Source of the DNA: Aequorivita sp. UBA3180
GTDB taxonomy: Bacteria > Bacteroidota > Bacteroidia > Flavobacteriales > Flavobacteriaceae
Direction of reading: 5' to 3'
Assembly: GCA_002364215.1 (NCBI GenBank)
Contig: DEXQ01000008.1
Span: forward strand, 430,238 to 494,237
DNA: 64,000 bases
Below are positions 1 through 7,953 of the stretch, piece after piece. Positions within the stretch are counted from its first letter, which is position 1. Every line of letters begins with the position of its first letter. The position numbers were made by a program, and so were the translations under genes. The notes under the pieces were generated by a model. It was not told the origin of the DNA, did no database searches, and saw only the letters and a list, made by a program, of their open reading frames with translations.

Positions 1-24
1 ACTGCAAACTGCCACTGCGACTGT
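1..24. repeat. 24-bp direct repeat, copy 1 (left of SUI1 gene)
   Basis: The first 24 bases of the window recur exactly at 398-421, so the SUI1/YciH gene sits between two direct copies. The unit is built from CTGC-type short steps (ACTGCAAACTGCC...). It looks like a non-coding, slippage-prone intergenic repeat. The left copy may be cut by the window edge. Confidence 0.7.
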
Positions 25-33
25 AAACTTTTT

Positions 34-363
34 TCAACCGCCCACACGCTTCACCTTAAAACCCTTGTCCTTTAAAAACTGCATAATCTTATCGCGATAA
101 TCGCCTTGGATAATAATCTGTTCATTTTTAAAACTGCCGCCCACGCCCAACAACTGTTTCAATTCCTTCGCAAGTGTTTTAAAATCTGTATCAGCACCCG
201 TATAACCTTCTATTATTGTTATTGGTTTTCCTTTTCGCTTTTCATATTTGCAAAGCAACGGGTCCTCTTGCATCCAAATAGTAGATTCTTCCTCTGTTTG
301 AGGAATATCATTTGGCTCATGGTCCGGAAATAGGTTTTTTAATTGGTCTTCTAAAGATTTCAA
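34..363 (-). CDS. Translation initiation factor SUI1/YciH family
   Basis: A 109-residue protein of the SUI1/eIF1 fold. The C-terminal two thirds carry the family core: a PITIIEGYTG strand, then TLAKELKQLLGVGGSFKN and a closing IQGDYRDKIMQFLKDKGFKVKRVGG region (short pieces of it read clearly). Bacterial YciH proteins bind the 30S subunit and are thought to affect start-site fidelity; they are not essential. The N-terminal 40 residues are acidic and low in conservation. Length matches the family. The gene stands alone between two 24-bp direct repeats, and the upstream side carries a TTTCAGG tandem. Family assignment is firm; the physiological role is inferred. Confidence 0.9.
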   Translation of the reverse strand: MKSLEDQLKNLFPDHEPNDIPQTEEESTIWMQEDPLLCKYEKRKGKPITIIEGYTGADTDFKTLAKELKQLLGVGGSFKNEQIIIQGDYRDKIMQFLKDKGFKVKRVGG

Positions 364-366
364 TGT

Positions 367-421
367 TTCAGGTTTCAGGTTTCAGGTTCAACTGCAAACT
401 GCAAACTGCCACTGCGACTGT
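367..421. repeat. TTTCAGG tandem followed by the second 24-bp direct repeat
   Basis: Three head-to-tail copies of a TTTCAGG-type heptamer (about 367-390) run straight into a CTGCAAA/CTGCC tract whose last 24 bases (398-421) equal bases 1-24. The block fills the whole gap between the SUI1 gene and the oxygenase gene, leaving little room for an ordinary promoter. No protein coding potential is seen. Confidence 0.7.
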
Positions 422-1372
422 TTACTTTTTTATCAATCCAATCTCCACCAAACGTTGGTGAAGAAATTCGCCCGCGGTAATGTCTTCATAGGCTTTTGGG
501 TGTTCTTCGTCAATACATTCTGGCAAACAATTCAATTTCATATCGCTGCGCGGATGCATAAAGAAAGGGATGGAATAGCGTGGTTGGTCCCATTCTTCGC
601 GCGGTGGGTTTACAACGCGGTGAATGGTGGAGCGCAATTTGTTATTGGTGTGCCTTTCCAGCATATCGCCTACATTTATAACCAACTCGTCCTCATTAGG
701 GATGGCATCAATCCATTCGCCATCCTTACGCAACACTTGGAGTCCACCTGCTGAGGCCCCCATCAACAATGTGATTAAATTGATATCTCCATGAGCTCCC
801 GCACGTACTGCGCCTTTTGGCTCTTCGGTAATGGGAGGATAGTGGATGGGGCGCAAAATGCTGTTGCCGTTCGTGGCCCAATGGTCAAAATAAAATTCAT
901 CCAGACCAATATAAAGCGCTAGTGCACGAAGAACATATATACCTGTTTTTTCCAGCATTCGGTATGCTTCCATGCCCGTGTGGTTGAAATCCGGCAATTC
1001 CTTTACTTGCACGTTTTTTGGATATTCTTCGGAAAGGTTTGCGTCCTCAGTGGGTTCCTGCCCAAAATGCCAGAACTCCTTTAAATCGCCTTCCTTTTTG
1101 CCCTTTGCGTGTTCCTTTCCGAAGGATATATACCCGCGCTGCCCACCGAGGCCTTCAATTTCATATTTTTTCTTTACTTCGAGCGGAAGCGCGAAAAAGC
1201 TTTTCACTTCCTTATAAAGTTCATCTACCAAATTATCACTGAGGAAATGGTTCTTAAGCGAAACAAAGCCTATATCTTCATAGGCAGAACCTATTTGGTC
1301 CACAAATTTCTGTTTTCTTTTTGGGTCTTCGGAAAGGAAGTCTGCCAAATCTACGCTGGGTATATTATTCAT
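422..1372 (-). CDS. 2-oxoglutarate/Fe(II)-dependent oxygenase, isopenicillin N synthase-like
   Basis: A 316-residue member of the isopenicillin N synthase / 2OG-Fe(II) dioxygenase superfamily. N-terminal DIOX_N region (residues 5-110: IPSVDLADF... YEDIGFVSLKNH), then the jelly roll. The iron ligands are visible: His194 and Asp196 in AHGDINLITLL, distal His251 in STIHRVVNP, and the 2-oxoglutarate salt bridge Arg265-x-Ser267 in RYSIPFF. So the enzyme should be active. Its substrate cannot be told from sequence; homologues in Bacteroidota are usually annotated only to family level. Single gene, read away from the E1 dehydrogenase gene; a 120-bp gap separates the two divergent starts. Confidence 0.9.
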   Translation of the reverse strand: MNNIPSVDLADFLSEDPKRKQKFVDQIGSAYEDIGFVSLKNHFLSDNLVDELYKEVKSFFALPLEVKKKYEIEGLGGQRGYISFGKEHAKGKKEGDLKEFWHFGQEPTEDANLSEEYPKNVQVKELPDFNHTGMEAYRMLEKTGIYVLRALALYIGLDEFYFDHWATNGNSILRPIHYPPITEEPKGAVRAGAHGDINLITLLMGASAGGLQVLRKDGEWIDAIPNEDELVINVGDMLERHTNNKLRSTIHRVVNPPREEWDQPRYSIPFFMHPRSDMKLNCLPECIDEEHPKAYEDITAGEFLHQRLVEIGLIKK

Positions 1373-1447
1373 AGCATTTAAAATTTAGGCTACAAAGATA
1401 CCAAATTGTAAAAGTTTTTCCGCAGCTAAATATTCTCTTTAATAATC

Positions 1448-1477
1448 CTTGTTACAATGGGTTTTTTTCTACTTTTG
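1448..1477 (+). promoter_or_regulatory. Putative Bacteroidota promoter of the E1 dehydrogenase gene
   Basis: A TACTTTTG box (1470-1477) matches the Bacteroidota -7 consensus TAnnTTTG, with a CTTG -33 element 18 bases upstream (1448-1451). Transcription would begin a few bases before the ATG pair at 1494/1497, giving a very short leader. Confidence 0.5.
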
Positions 1478-1493
1478 ATACTGCAAATTTTTT

Positions 1494-3503
1494 ATGATGA
1501 AACCAGAAACCTCTACCCAAATTTTCTTCGACTATAACCGAAAAGACCTCAATGACGCTACCTTATTAAAATTATACCGCGGCATGTTGAAGCCGAGGCT
1601 GATAGAAGAAAAAATGCTGATTTTGCTTCGGCAGGGGAAGGTTTCAAAATGGTTCAGCGGCATAGGGCAGGAAGCTATTTCGGTAGGAATCACGGCGGTG
1701 TTGGACAAAGATGAATATATTTTGCCAATGCATAGAAACCTCGCTGTTTTCACCATGCGCGACATTCCGTTGCACCGCTTGTTTTCGCAATGGCAGGGAA
1801 AAGCAAACGGATTTACCAAAGGCCGTGATAGAAGTTTTCACTTTGGAACGCAGGAATTCCACATTGTGGGGATGATTTCGCATTTGGGGCCGCAGTTTGG
1901 CGTTGCCGATGGCATTGCCTTGGCTAATAAGTTGAAGGGAAACAATAAAGTCTGTGCAGTATTTACTGGAGAAGGCGGAACAAGCGAAGGTGATATTCAC
2001 GAGGCACTGAATGTAGCTTCTGTTTGGCAACTTCCAGTTTTATTTTGTGTTGAAAATAATGGATATGGTCTTTCCACGCCTACAAACGAGCAATACAATT
2101 GCGAGCATATTGCAGACCGCGGAAAAGGCTACGGAATGGAGGCCCATATAATTGAGGGAAACAATATTTTGGAGGTTTACACAAAATTAAAGGACTTGGT
2201 AGAAAGTATGCGCACTAATCCACGTCCGATTCTTTTGGAATTCAAAACCTTCCGAATGCGCGGTCATGAAGAGGCGAGCGGTACCAAATATGTTCCGACC
2301 GATTTAATTGACGAGTGGGGCTTGCGCGACCCGCTTTTGAATTATGAAACCTATCTGCTGAATGAAGGCGTCCTTTCCGAAAAAAAAATACAGCAATTTC
2401 GAGATGAGTTTAAACGGGAAATAGATGAAAATCTCGACATCGCCTTTGCGGAGCCAAAAATAGAATTCAATGAAACAAACGAATTAAATGATGTTTACAA
2501 ACAGTTTAATTATGAAGAAGTTACTGCGAATTCTGCTAAGGAAAATATTCGCTTGATTGATGCCATTTCCCAAGGATTAAAACAATCCATGGAGCGCCAC
2601 GACAATCTTGTAATAATGGGCCAGGACGTGGCAGAATACGGGGGCGTTTTTAAAATTACCGAAGGTTTTGTGGAGCAATTTGGGAAAGACCGCGTTCGAA
2701 ATACACCTATCTGTGAATCTGCAATTGTCTCAGCGGCAATGGGACTTTCCATTAATGGATTTAAGGCTGTTGTTGAGATGCAGTTTGCCGATTTTGTTAC
2801 ATCGGGTTTTAATCCAATTATAAATTATCTCGCAAAAAGCCATTACCGTTGGAATGAGAAAGCTGACGTAGTTGTACGAATGCCTTGCGGAGCGGGAGTA
2901 GGAGCTGGTCCATTTCACAGCCAAACCAACGAAGCCTGGTTTACACATACGCCTGGTTTAAAAGTAGTTTATCCAGCATTTCCTTACGACGCCAAAGGAT
3001 TATTGGCAACAAGTATTGAAGACCCCAACCCAGTTATGTTTTTTGAGCACAAAGCGCTCTATAGAAGTATACGGCAAGATGTGCCGACAGATTATTATAC
3101 ATTACCGCTCGGTAAGGCTTCACTTTTAAAAGAAGGAAAAGACGTTACTATTATCACTTATGGGGCAGGAGTGCACTGGGCATTGGAAACGCTGGATCAA
3201 AATCCTGACATTCATGCAGATCTTATTGATTTAAGGACGCTGGTTCCTTTAGACACCGAAGCAATATATACCTCCGTAAAGAAAACTGGCAAGGCCATAA
3301 TTTTACAAGAAGATTGTATGTTTGGAGGAATTGCTTCAGACATTTCTGCGTTGGTAACAGAAAATTGTTTTGAGTATTTAGATGCTCCTATCAAACGTGT
3401 TGCAAGCCTAGAAACACCTATTCCTTTTGCAGCAAATTTAGAATCCGGCTATCTTCCTAAAGAAAAATTTAAAGAAATCCTACAACAATTATTGTCTTAC
3501 TAA
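1494..3503 (+). CDS. 2-oxoacid dehydrogenase E1, fused alpha and beta subunits (branched-chain type)
   Basis: A 669-residue thiamine-diphosphate enzyme, the E1 part of a 2-oxoisovalerate (branched-chain) dehydrogenase complex, which decarboxylates the 2-oxo acid and acylates the E2 lipoyl group. Residues 1 to about 330 are the alpha subunit, with the TPP/Mg motif GEGGTSEGD (159-167) ending in the paired Asn188-Asn189; residues from about 345 on are the beta subunit (RLIDAISQGL..., MGQDVAEYGGVF, transketolase C-terminal domain at the end). In many bacteria these are two proteins; the fused form is usual in Flavobacteriia. No E2 or E3 gene is next to it, so the complex must be completed from elsewhere. 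The exact substrate (branched-chain or pyruvate-like) is inferred from family resemblance. Confidence 0.9.
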   Translation: MMKPETSTQIFFDYNRKDLNDATLLKLYRGMLKPRLIEEKMLILLRQGKVSKWFSGIGQEAISVGITAVLDKDEYILPMHRNLAVFTMRDIPLHRLFSQWQGKANGFTKGRDRSFHFGTQEFHIVGMISHLGPQFGVADGIALANKLKGNNKVCAVFTGEGGTSEGDIHEALNVASVWQLPVLFCVENNGYGLSTPTNEQYNCEHIADRGKGYGMEAHIIEGNNILEVYTKLKDLVESMRTNPRPILLEFKTFRMRGHEEASGTKYVPTDLIDEWGLRDPLLNYETYLLNEGVLSEKKIQQFRDEFKREIDENLDIAFAEPKIEFNETNELNDVYKQFNYEEVTANSAKENIRLIDAISQGLKQSMERHDNLVIMGQDVAEYGGVFKITEGFVEQFGKDRVRNTPICESAIVSAAMGLSINGFKAVVEMQFADFVTSGFNPIINYLAKSHYRWNEKADVVVRMPCGAGVGAGPFHSQTNEAWFTHTPGLKVVYPAFPYDAKGLLATSIEDPNPVMFFEHKALYRSIRQDVPTDYYTLPLGKASLLKEGKDVTIITYGAGVHWALETLDQNPDIHADLIDLRTLVPLDTEAIYTSVKKTGKAIILQEDCMFGGIASDISALVTENCFEYLDAPIKRVASLETPIPFAANLESGYLPKEKFKEILQQLLSY

Positions 3504-3600
3504 TAATTTAACATTCCTTGTTAAACTTTAGATAAAGGCGGTCGAAACGTTAAAATTGTTATTTACTTTAGTAGCATACTAATCATTAAAACTACTTATT

Positions 3601-3762
3601 ATGTTACGTTGGATCGTTATTTTTCTAGTTATTGCAATTATTGCAGCAATTTTTGGATTTGGTGGCATTGCAGAAGGTGCTGCTGATATTGCAAAAATCA
3701 TCTTTTACATTTTTCTAGTGCTTTTAGTACTGTCATTACTTTCAAGATTATTCAGAAGATAA
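3601..3762 (+). CDS. DUF1328 (YtjA-like) small membrane protein
   Basis: A 53-residue protein starting MLRWIVIFLVIAIIAA and ending LLSRLFRR. Two hydrophobic helices flank a GFGGIAEGAADIAK turn, which is the diagnostic pattern of DUF1328/YtjA proteins. It should sit in the inner membrane; function is unknown, though family members are often stress induced. The short length hides it from ORF callers with a 60-residue cut. A 97-bp gap upstream holds the likely promoter, and a lipoprotein gene follows 36 bp downstream, so the three genes to 4991 may be co-transcribed. Confidence 0.9.
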   Translation: MLRWIVIFLVIAIIAAIFGFGGIAEGAADIAKIIFYIFLVLLVLSLLSRLFRR

Positions 3763-3798
3763 TCACAACCTAAACAATTCAAAACTAATTTAAACTTT

Positions 3799-4278
3799 AT
3801 GAAAAAATTCCTCATTTTGGTTGTTATTGCAGCCACGACTTTCGCTTGCGGTACACCAAAGACCGTTCAAGAATCTCGAAAAGTAATCAAAGGATATTGG
3901 TCTTTGGACAATATAACCTATGACTCTTCAGGAACCTTTAATGTAACTTTATTCAATGATACATCAGTAGAATGTATGGAAGGAAGTTCTTGGAGGTTTA
4001 TACCAAACAATAATACAGGTAATTACAATATAGATAACTCTAATTGCCCAACCGGTGAACGCAATTTCATCTTTACTATTCAGGAAATAGACCCTACATC
4101 GGGCTTGTATGATTTCCTATTAAAACCAACCAATGCCAAAGGCAAATCAGAAACAAATGCTGGTTATAGATTACGTTTGGCCCAACTAAATGATTCGTCT
4201 ATGCGCTGGGAGCAAACTGTAAGTTTGGATGGCAAGCCATTTAAAATAAATATGAACTTTTCTAAAATTCAAGATTAA
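3799..4278 (+). CDS. Lipocalin-like lipoprotein
   Basis: 159 residues. The signal peptide MKKFLILVVIAATTFAC ends in a lipobox with Cys17 as the lipidation site. The mature part (KGYWSLDNITYDSSG..., then alternating short beta strands with SSWRFIPNNNTGNY) resembles the lipocalin-like family common in Bacteroidota lipoproteins: an antiparallel barrel that often measures the cost of a 'residual' or binds a small hydrophobic ligand. No ligand can be assigned. Only 5 bp separate it from the OmpA-type lipoprotein gene, suggesting one mRNA. Lipoprotein status is clear; the fold is a moderate-confidence inference. Confidence 0.8.
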   Translation: MKKFLILVVIAATTFACGTPKTVQESRKVIKGYWSLDNITYDSSGTFNVTLFNDTSVECMEGSSWRFIPNNNTGNYNIDNSNCPTGERNFIFTIQEIDPTSGLYDFLLKPTNAKGKSETNAGYRLRLAQLNDSSMRWEQTVSLDGKPFKINMNFSKIQD

Positions 4279-4283
4279 AAATT

Positions 4284-4991
4284 ATGAAGACATTTTTTAA
4301 ACAAACCGCATTGATTGCTTTAGCTTTTACATTTGTTATCAGTTTAGCAAGTTGTGAAGCTACAAGAAATGCCAATAACAAACAAAAAGGTGCCGTAATT
4401 GGTGCAACTGGAGGAGCAATTCTTGGTGCAATTATAGGAAATAACGTTGGAAAAGGTGGAAACGGAGAACTCGGCGCTGTAATTGGCGGTGTTGTTGGTG
4501 GTGGTGCCGGAGTACTTATTGGTGCCAAAATGGACAAACAAGCCCAAAAAATTGAGCAAGAAATTCCCGGTGCCCAAGTAGAAAGAGTTGACGACGGTAT
4601 AGTTGTTACTTTTGACGAAAATAGTGGTGTTTATTTTGATACTGCCAAGTATAATATAAATTCCGCATCACAGGCTACACTGGACAAGTTATCAAACATT
4701 CTTAAGGAATACCCAGATACTAATGTGTTGGTTGTGGGGCATACCGACAGCGTAGGTGCTGACGAAATGAACATGACTCTTTCTAAGAATAGGGCACAGG
4801 CCGTTACTAATTATTTTACACAAAATAAAGGATTAAGTCCTTCAAGATTTACCACAAATTGGTATGGTGAAACAGCTCCTGTTGCAGATAATTCAACTGC
4901 AGAAGGTCGCGCAAAAAACCGCCGTGTTAACCTTGCTATCATTCCAAACGAAAAAATGAAGCAAGATGCACAAAATCAGGCAGGCGAATAA
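4284..4991 (+). CDS. OmpA-family lipoprotein with glycine-zipper segment
   Basis: 235 residues. Signal peptide with lipobox SLASC (Cys24). Residues 37-85 are a glycine zipper (GAVIGATGGAILGAIIGNN..., then more GxxxG steps), able to insert in or stack on a membrane. Residues 110-225 form an OmpA_C peptidoglycan-binding domain with YFDTAKYNIN, VVGHTDSVG and LSKNRAQAV. The plan is that of YiaD-type proteins that tether the outer membrane to peptidoglycan. Followed by a strong hairpin terminator, so it is the last gene of its unit. Confidence 0.9.
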   Translation: MKTFFKQTALIALAFTFVISLASCEATRNANNKQKGAVIGATGGAILGAIIGNNVGKGGNGELGAVIGGVVGGGAGVLIGAKMDKQAQKIEQEIPGAQVERVDDGIVVTFDENSGVYFDTAKYNINSASQATLDKLSNILKEYPDTNVLVVGHTDSVGADEMNMTLSKNRAQAVTNYFTQNKGLSPSRFTTNWYGETAPVADNSTAEGRAKNRRVNLAIIPNEKMKQDAQNQAGE

Positions 4992-5010
4992 AAATTATAT
5001 TCAATTTTAT

Positions 5011-5045
5011 AAATCCCGCACCATTTTTGGGCGGGATTTTTTTTA
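5011..5045 (+). terminator. Rho-independent terminator after OmpA lipoprotein gene
   Basis: Perfect 9-bp stem AAATCCCGC / GCGGGATTT with an 11-base loop, followed by a run of T. It lies 20 bp after the OmpA-lipoprotein stop and just before the polyketide operon, separating the two units. Confidence 0.85.
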
Positions 5046-5058
5046 GTTTTAAAACAAA

Positions 5059-6186
5059 ATGATACACAACCACAAATGGAACGTTATTGTAATTGGAGGA
5101 GGGCTTGCAGGTCTTACCACAGCCTTGCATCTTGCCTCAAATAATTTTTCAGTTTGTTTGGTTGAAAGGAGCGAATATCCCAACCATAAAGTGTGTGGCG
5201 AATATGTTAGTAACGAAGTATTGCCCTATTTAAAATCCCTCGGAATTGATCCATTTACAGTAGGAGCAAAACAGATTTCCAAATTTAAAATAACTGATAC
5301 GAACGGGAACCCCATAACAGCCACCTTACCACTCGGTGGTTTTGGAATTAGCCGTTATACGTTTGACAATTTGCTTTATGAAGCTTTAAAAAATAAAGCT
5401 AAAATAATTTTTGACACTGTTGAAAAAATAATTTTTGAAGAAAATCAATTTCGTGTTACTACTCAAAACAAATCAGTACTATTGGCAGATTTTGTCGTGG
5501 GCGCTTTCGGGAAAAGATCAAATATTGATACTTTTCTAAACCGAAAATTTATGCAGAAGAGTTCGCCTTGGCTAGGCGTAAAGACTCATTACTATTATGA
5601 TTTTCCCGATGATACTGTTGCCCTGCACAACTTTAATGGAGGTTATTGTGGTTTGAGCAAGACTGAAACGGGAGCTGTAAATGCTTGTTATTTGGCAACG
5701 TTCAAGTCTTTTAAAAAATATGGCGATATTGATGCTTTTCAAAAACAGGAACTTTCAAAAAACCCTTTTTTAGATAAATTTTTCAGTGGTGCAAAGCCCC
5801 TTTTCGATAGACCATTGACCATTAGCCAAATATCTTTTCAAGAAAAAAAACCTGTTGAAAACCATATATTTATGGTTGGCGACAGCGCAGGACTTATACA
5901 TCCACTTTGCGGCAACGGGATGGCAATGGCTATTAAGAGTGCACAGATTTTTTCAGAAATGTTTATCCAACTATTTCAAAAAGAAGAATTTGATAGAACG
6001 ACCATGGAACGGCAATATGCAAGTCAATGGCATAATGAATTTGATGAAAGATTAAAGGCTGGAAAGTTAATTCAGGGAGTATTATTGAATCCATATTTAG
6101 CGAAAGCGGGTTTCGCAATGGTAAAAACATTTCCGTCCCTAGTTCCAAAACTCATTCAAAAAACACACGGCAATCCAACAAAATGA
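5059..6186 (+). CDS. NAD(P)/FAD-dependent oxidoreductase (monooxygenase/geranylgeranyl-reductase-like), T3PKS operon
   Basis: 375 residues. N-terminal dinucleotide-binding motif VIVIGGGLAGLTTALHLA with a following acidic strand end (VERSE) binds FAD; the second FAD motif is GDSAGLIHPLCGNGMAMAI near residues 274-292. This places it in the flavoprotein hydroxylase / geranylgeranyl reductase group. Its stop overlaps the methyltransferase start by 4 bp (ATGA), and the type III polyketide synthase follows. In Streptomyces the srsA-srsB-srsC set (type III PKS, methyltransferase, flavoprotein hydroxylase) makes methylated phenolic lipids and their quinones, so hydroxylation of a phenolic ring is a reasonable guess here. 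It could instead reduce double bonds of a chain. Confidence 0.8.
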   Translation: MIHNHKWNVIVIGGGLAGLTTALHLASNNFSVCLVERSEYPNHKVCGEYVSNEVLPYLKSLGIDPFTVGAKQISKFKITDTNGNPITATLPLGGFGISRYTFDNLLYEALKNKAKIIFDTVEKIIFEENQFRVTTQNKSVLLADFVVGAFGKRSNIDTFLNRKFMQKSSPWLGVKTHYYYDFPDDTVALHNFNGGYCGLSKTETGAVNACYLATFKSFKKYGDIDAFQKQELSKNPFLDKFFSGAKPLFDRPLTISQISFQEKKPVENHIFMVGDSAGLIHPLCGNGMAMAIKSAQIFSEMFIQLFQKEEFDRTTMERQYASQWHNEFDERLKAGKLIQGVLLNPYLAKAGFAMVKTFPSLVPKLIQKTHGNPTK

Positions 6187-6902
6187 TAACTTTCAGCAAT
6201 AAATATAGATCTGGCCAAACAGAAATAATGGACGACTTGGATTTTCAAGGAGTTGAAATGAAAAATTTATTGAAAGATCTAAAAGTTGTCAACAAATGGC
6301 TAGGCGGGAACACGATTACAATTGATGGAATAAAAAAATTGCTACAAAACCACTCCAAGGCTGAGAAGGTAACAATTTTGGATATTGGTTGTGGCGATGG
6401 TGAATTGCTTCGGAAATGCGCTGATTTTGGAAATCAAAATAATTTCAATTTTGATTGTATTGGTTTGGATTTTAACGAAAACATCCTAGCCTATGCAAAA
6501 GAGAGTAGTACAAGTTACCCAAATATAAAATTTCAAAAAGTTGATGTTTTTTTGGAAGAAAATTTAATTCCAAATTGCGATATTGCAGTATGCACTTTGT
6601 TTTTGCACCATTTCAATAATAAAGAGATTGAAGGCCTTTTGAAAAAACTTATGCATAAAATAACCATTGGAGCAGTAATAAACGATCTGCACCGAAATAA
6701 ACAAGCTTTCAACCTTTTTAAATTGGTAAGTACCCTGTTTTTAAAAACTAAAACGGCAAAACATGATGGATTGGTTTCCATCGCAAGAGGTTTCAAAAAG
6801 GATGAATTAGAAAAAATATCAAGACAAATCCCAAATCAAAAGAGTAAAATTCAATGGCGCTGGGCCTTCCGCTATCAATGGATACTCAAAAAGGAACTAT
6901 GA
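6183..6902 (+). CDS. Class I SAM-dependent methyltransferase, T3PKS operon
   Basis: 239 residues. Motif I ILDIGCGDG lies at residues 65-73, followed by the acidic end of strand 2 (GLDFNENIL) and a motif IV-like DIAVCTLFLHHF, the usual Rossmann-type S-adenosylmethionine pocket. It starts inside the last codons of the flavoprotein gene (ATGA overlap) and its own stop overlaps the start of the polyketide synthase in the same way, so the three are translationally coupled. Likely task: O- or C-methylation of the polyketide product. Substrate is inferred from context only. Confidence 0.85.
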   Translation: MITFSNKYRSGQTEIMDDLDFQGVEMKNLLKDLKVVNKWLGGNTITIDGIKKLLQNHSKAEKVTILDIGCGDGELLRKCADFGNQNNFNFDCIGLDFNENILAYAKESSTSYPNIKFQKVDVFLEENLIPNCDIAVCTLFLHHFNNKEIEGLLKKLMHKITIGAVINDLHRNKQAFNLFKLVSTLFLKTKTAKHDGLVSIARGFKKDELEKISRQIPNQKSKIQWRWAFRYQWILKKEL

Positions 6903-7951
6903 GCGTAAAGATAACCACCGTGGCAAAACAACTGCCGCAATACAGCAGAAAAACTGATGAAGTAATTCCTTTTGTAAAACAATGGATGCACGGACAGGAA
7001 AACCGTTTTCAACGAAAAGTCATTAAGATATTTGAAGGCGCTGGGGTAGATAAGCGTTATTCAATCATGGATCCCGTGGAGGTATTTACCAATACCAGTT
7101 TTGAAGAGCGTAATAATATTTATGTGCGCGAAATAACAAAACTTGGCAAACAATGCCTGCAAAATGCGTTGGACAAAGCTAACTGGAAGCCTACGGACAT
7201 CGATTTCATAATAACCGTAAGTTGCACGGGAATTATGATTCCTTCCGTAGATGCCTATTTAATTAATGAGTTGAAGATGAGGCAAGACATTGTACGTCTT
7301 CCAGTAACTGAAATGGGCTGTGCCGCCGGTATTTCGGGAATTATTTATGCAAACAACTTTTTAAAGGCCAATCCCGGCAAGCGCGCTGCGGTGATTGCTT
7401 TGGAAGCGCCCACTGCAACCTTTCAATTAGAGGATTTTTCAATGGTGAACATTGTCAGCGCCGCCATTTTTGGCGACGGGGCAGCCTGTGTTCTAATGTC
7501 ATCAAATCAAGAGGACAGTGGTCCTGAAGTTTTAGCCGAGGAAATGTACCATTTTTATGATGCTACAGACATGATGGGCTTTAAACTAGTAAACACAGGC
7601 CTTCAAATGATACTCGATAAATCTGTTCCCGAAAAAATAGCGGAACATTTCCCAAATATTGTACATCCATTTTTGAAAAAGAATAATTTGAAAATAGAAG
7701 ACATCGATCATCTTATATTTCACCCCGGCGGAAGAAAAATAGTGGAAACGGTAGAGGATTTATTCGGAAGTCTCGGCAAAAACATTGAAGATACCAAAGA
7801 AGTACTTAAATTGTACGGTAATATGAGCAGTGCAACCGTGTTATATGTTTTGGAGCGTTTTATGGATAAAAAACACAAAAAGGGCGATTTGGGCCTGATG
7901 CTCAGTTTTGGCCCCGGGTTTTCGGCGCAACGTGTATTGTTGAAATTTTAA
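6899..7951 (+). CDS. Type III polyketide synthase (chalcone/alkylresorcinol synthase family)
   Basis: 350 residues when started at the ATG at 6899, which overlaps the methyltransferase stop (ATGA) and follows an AAGGA; a longer in-frame ATG at 6854 lies deep inside the upstream gene and is less likely. The catalytic triad of the family is complete: Cys141 in TEMGCAAGISG, His275 in IFHPGGRKI and Asn308 in YGNMSSATV. Such homodimeric enzymes extend a CoA (or carrier-bound) starter with malonyl-CoA and cyclise the chain to resorcinols, pyrones or phloroglucinols. The adjacent fatty-acid genes suggest a long acyl starter. The product is not predictable from sequence by eye. Confidence 0.93.
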   Translation: MSVKITTVAKQLPQYSRKTDEVIPFVKQWMHGQENRFQRKVIKIFEGAGVDKRYSIMDPVEVFTNTSFEERNNIYVREITKLGKQCLQNALDKANWKPTDIDFIITVSCTGIMIPSVDAYLINELKMRQDIVRLPVTEMGCAAGISGIIYANNFLKANPGKRAAVIALEAPTATFQLEDFSMVNIVSAAIFGDGAACVLMSSNQEDSGPEVLAEEMYHFYDATDMMGFKLVNTGLQMILDKSVPEKIAEHFPNIVHPFLKKNNLKIEDIDHLIFHPGGRKIVETVEDLFGSLGKNIEDTKEVLKLYGNMSSATVLYVLERFMDKKHKKGDLGLMLSFGPGFSAQRVLLKF

Positions 7952-7953
7952 TT

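Noticed and set aside
4262..4537. 91-residue minus-strand Pro/Ala-rich ORF
   Set aside because: Antisense shadow of the glycine-zipper codons (GGx) of the OmpA-family lipoprotein gene.
6854..6898. Upstream ATG start for the type III polyketide synthase
   Set aside because: Would overlap the methyltransferase by 49 bp; the ATGA overlap at 6899 matches the style of the other junctions in this operon.
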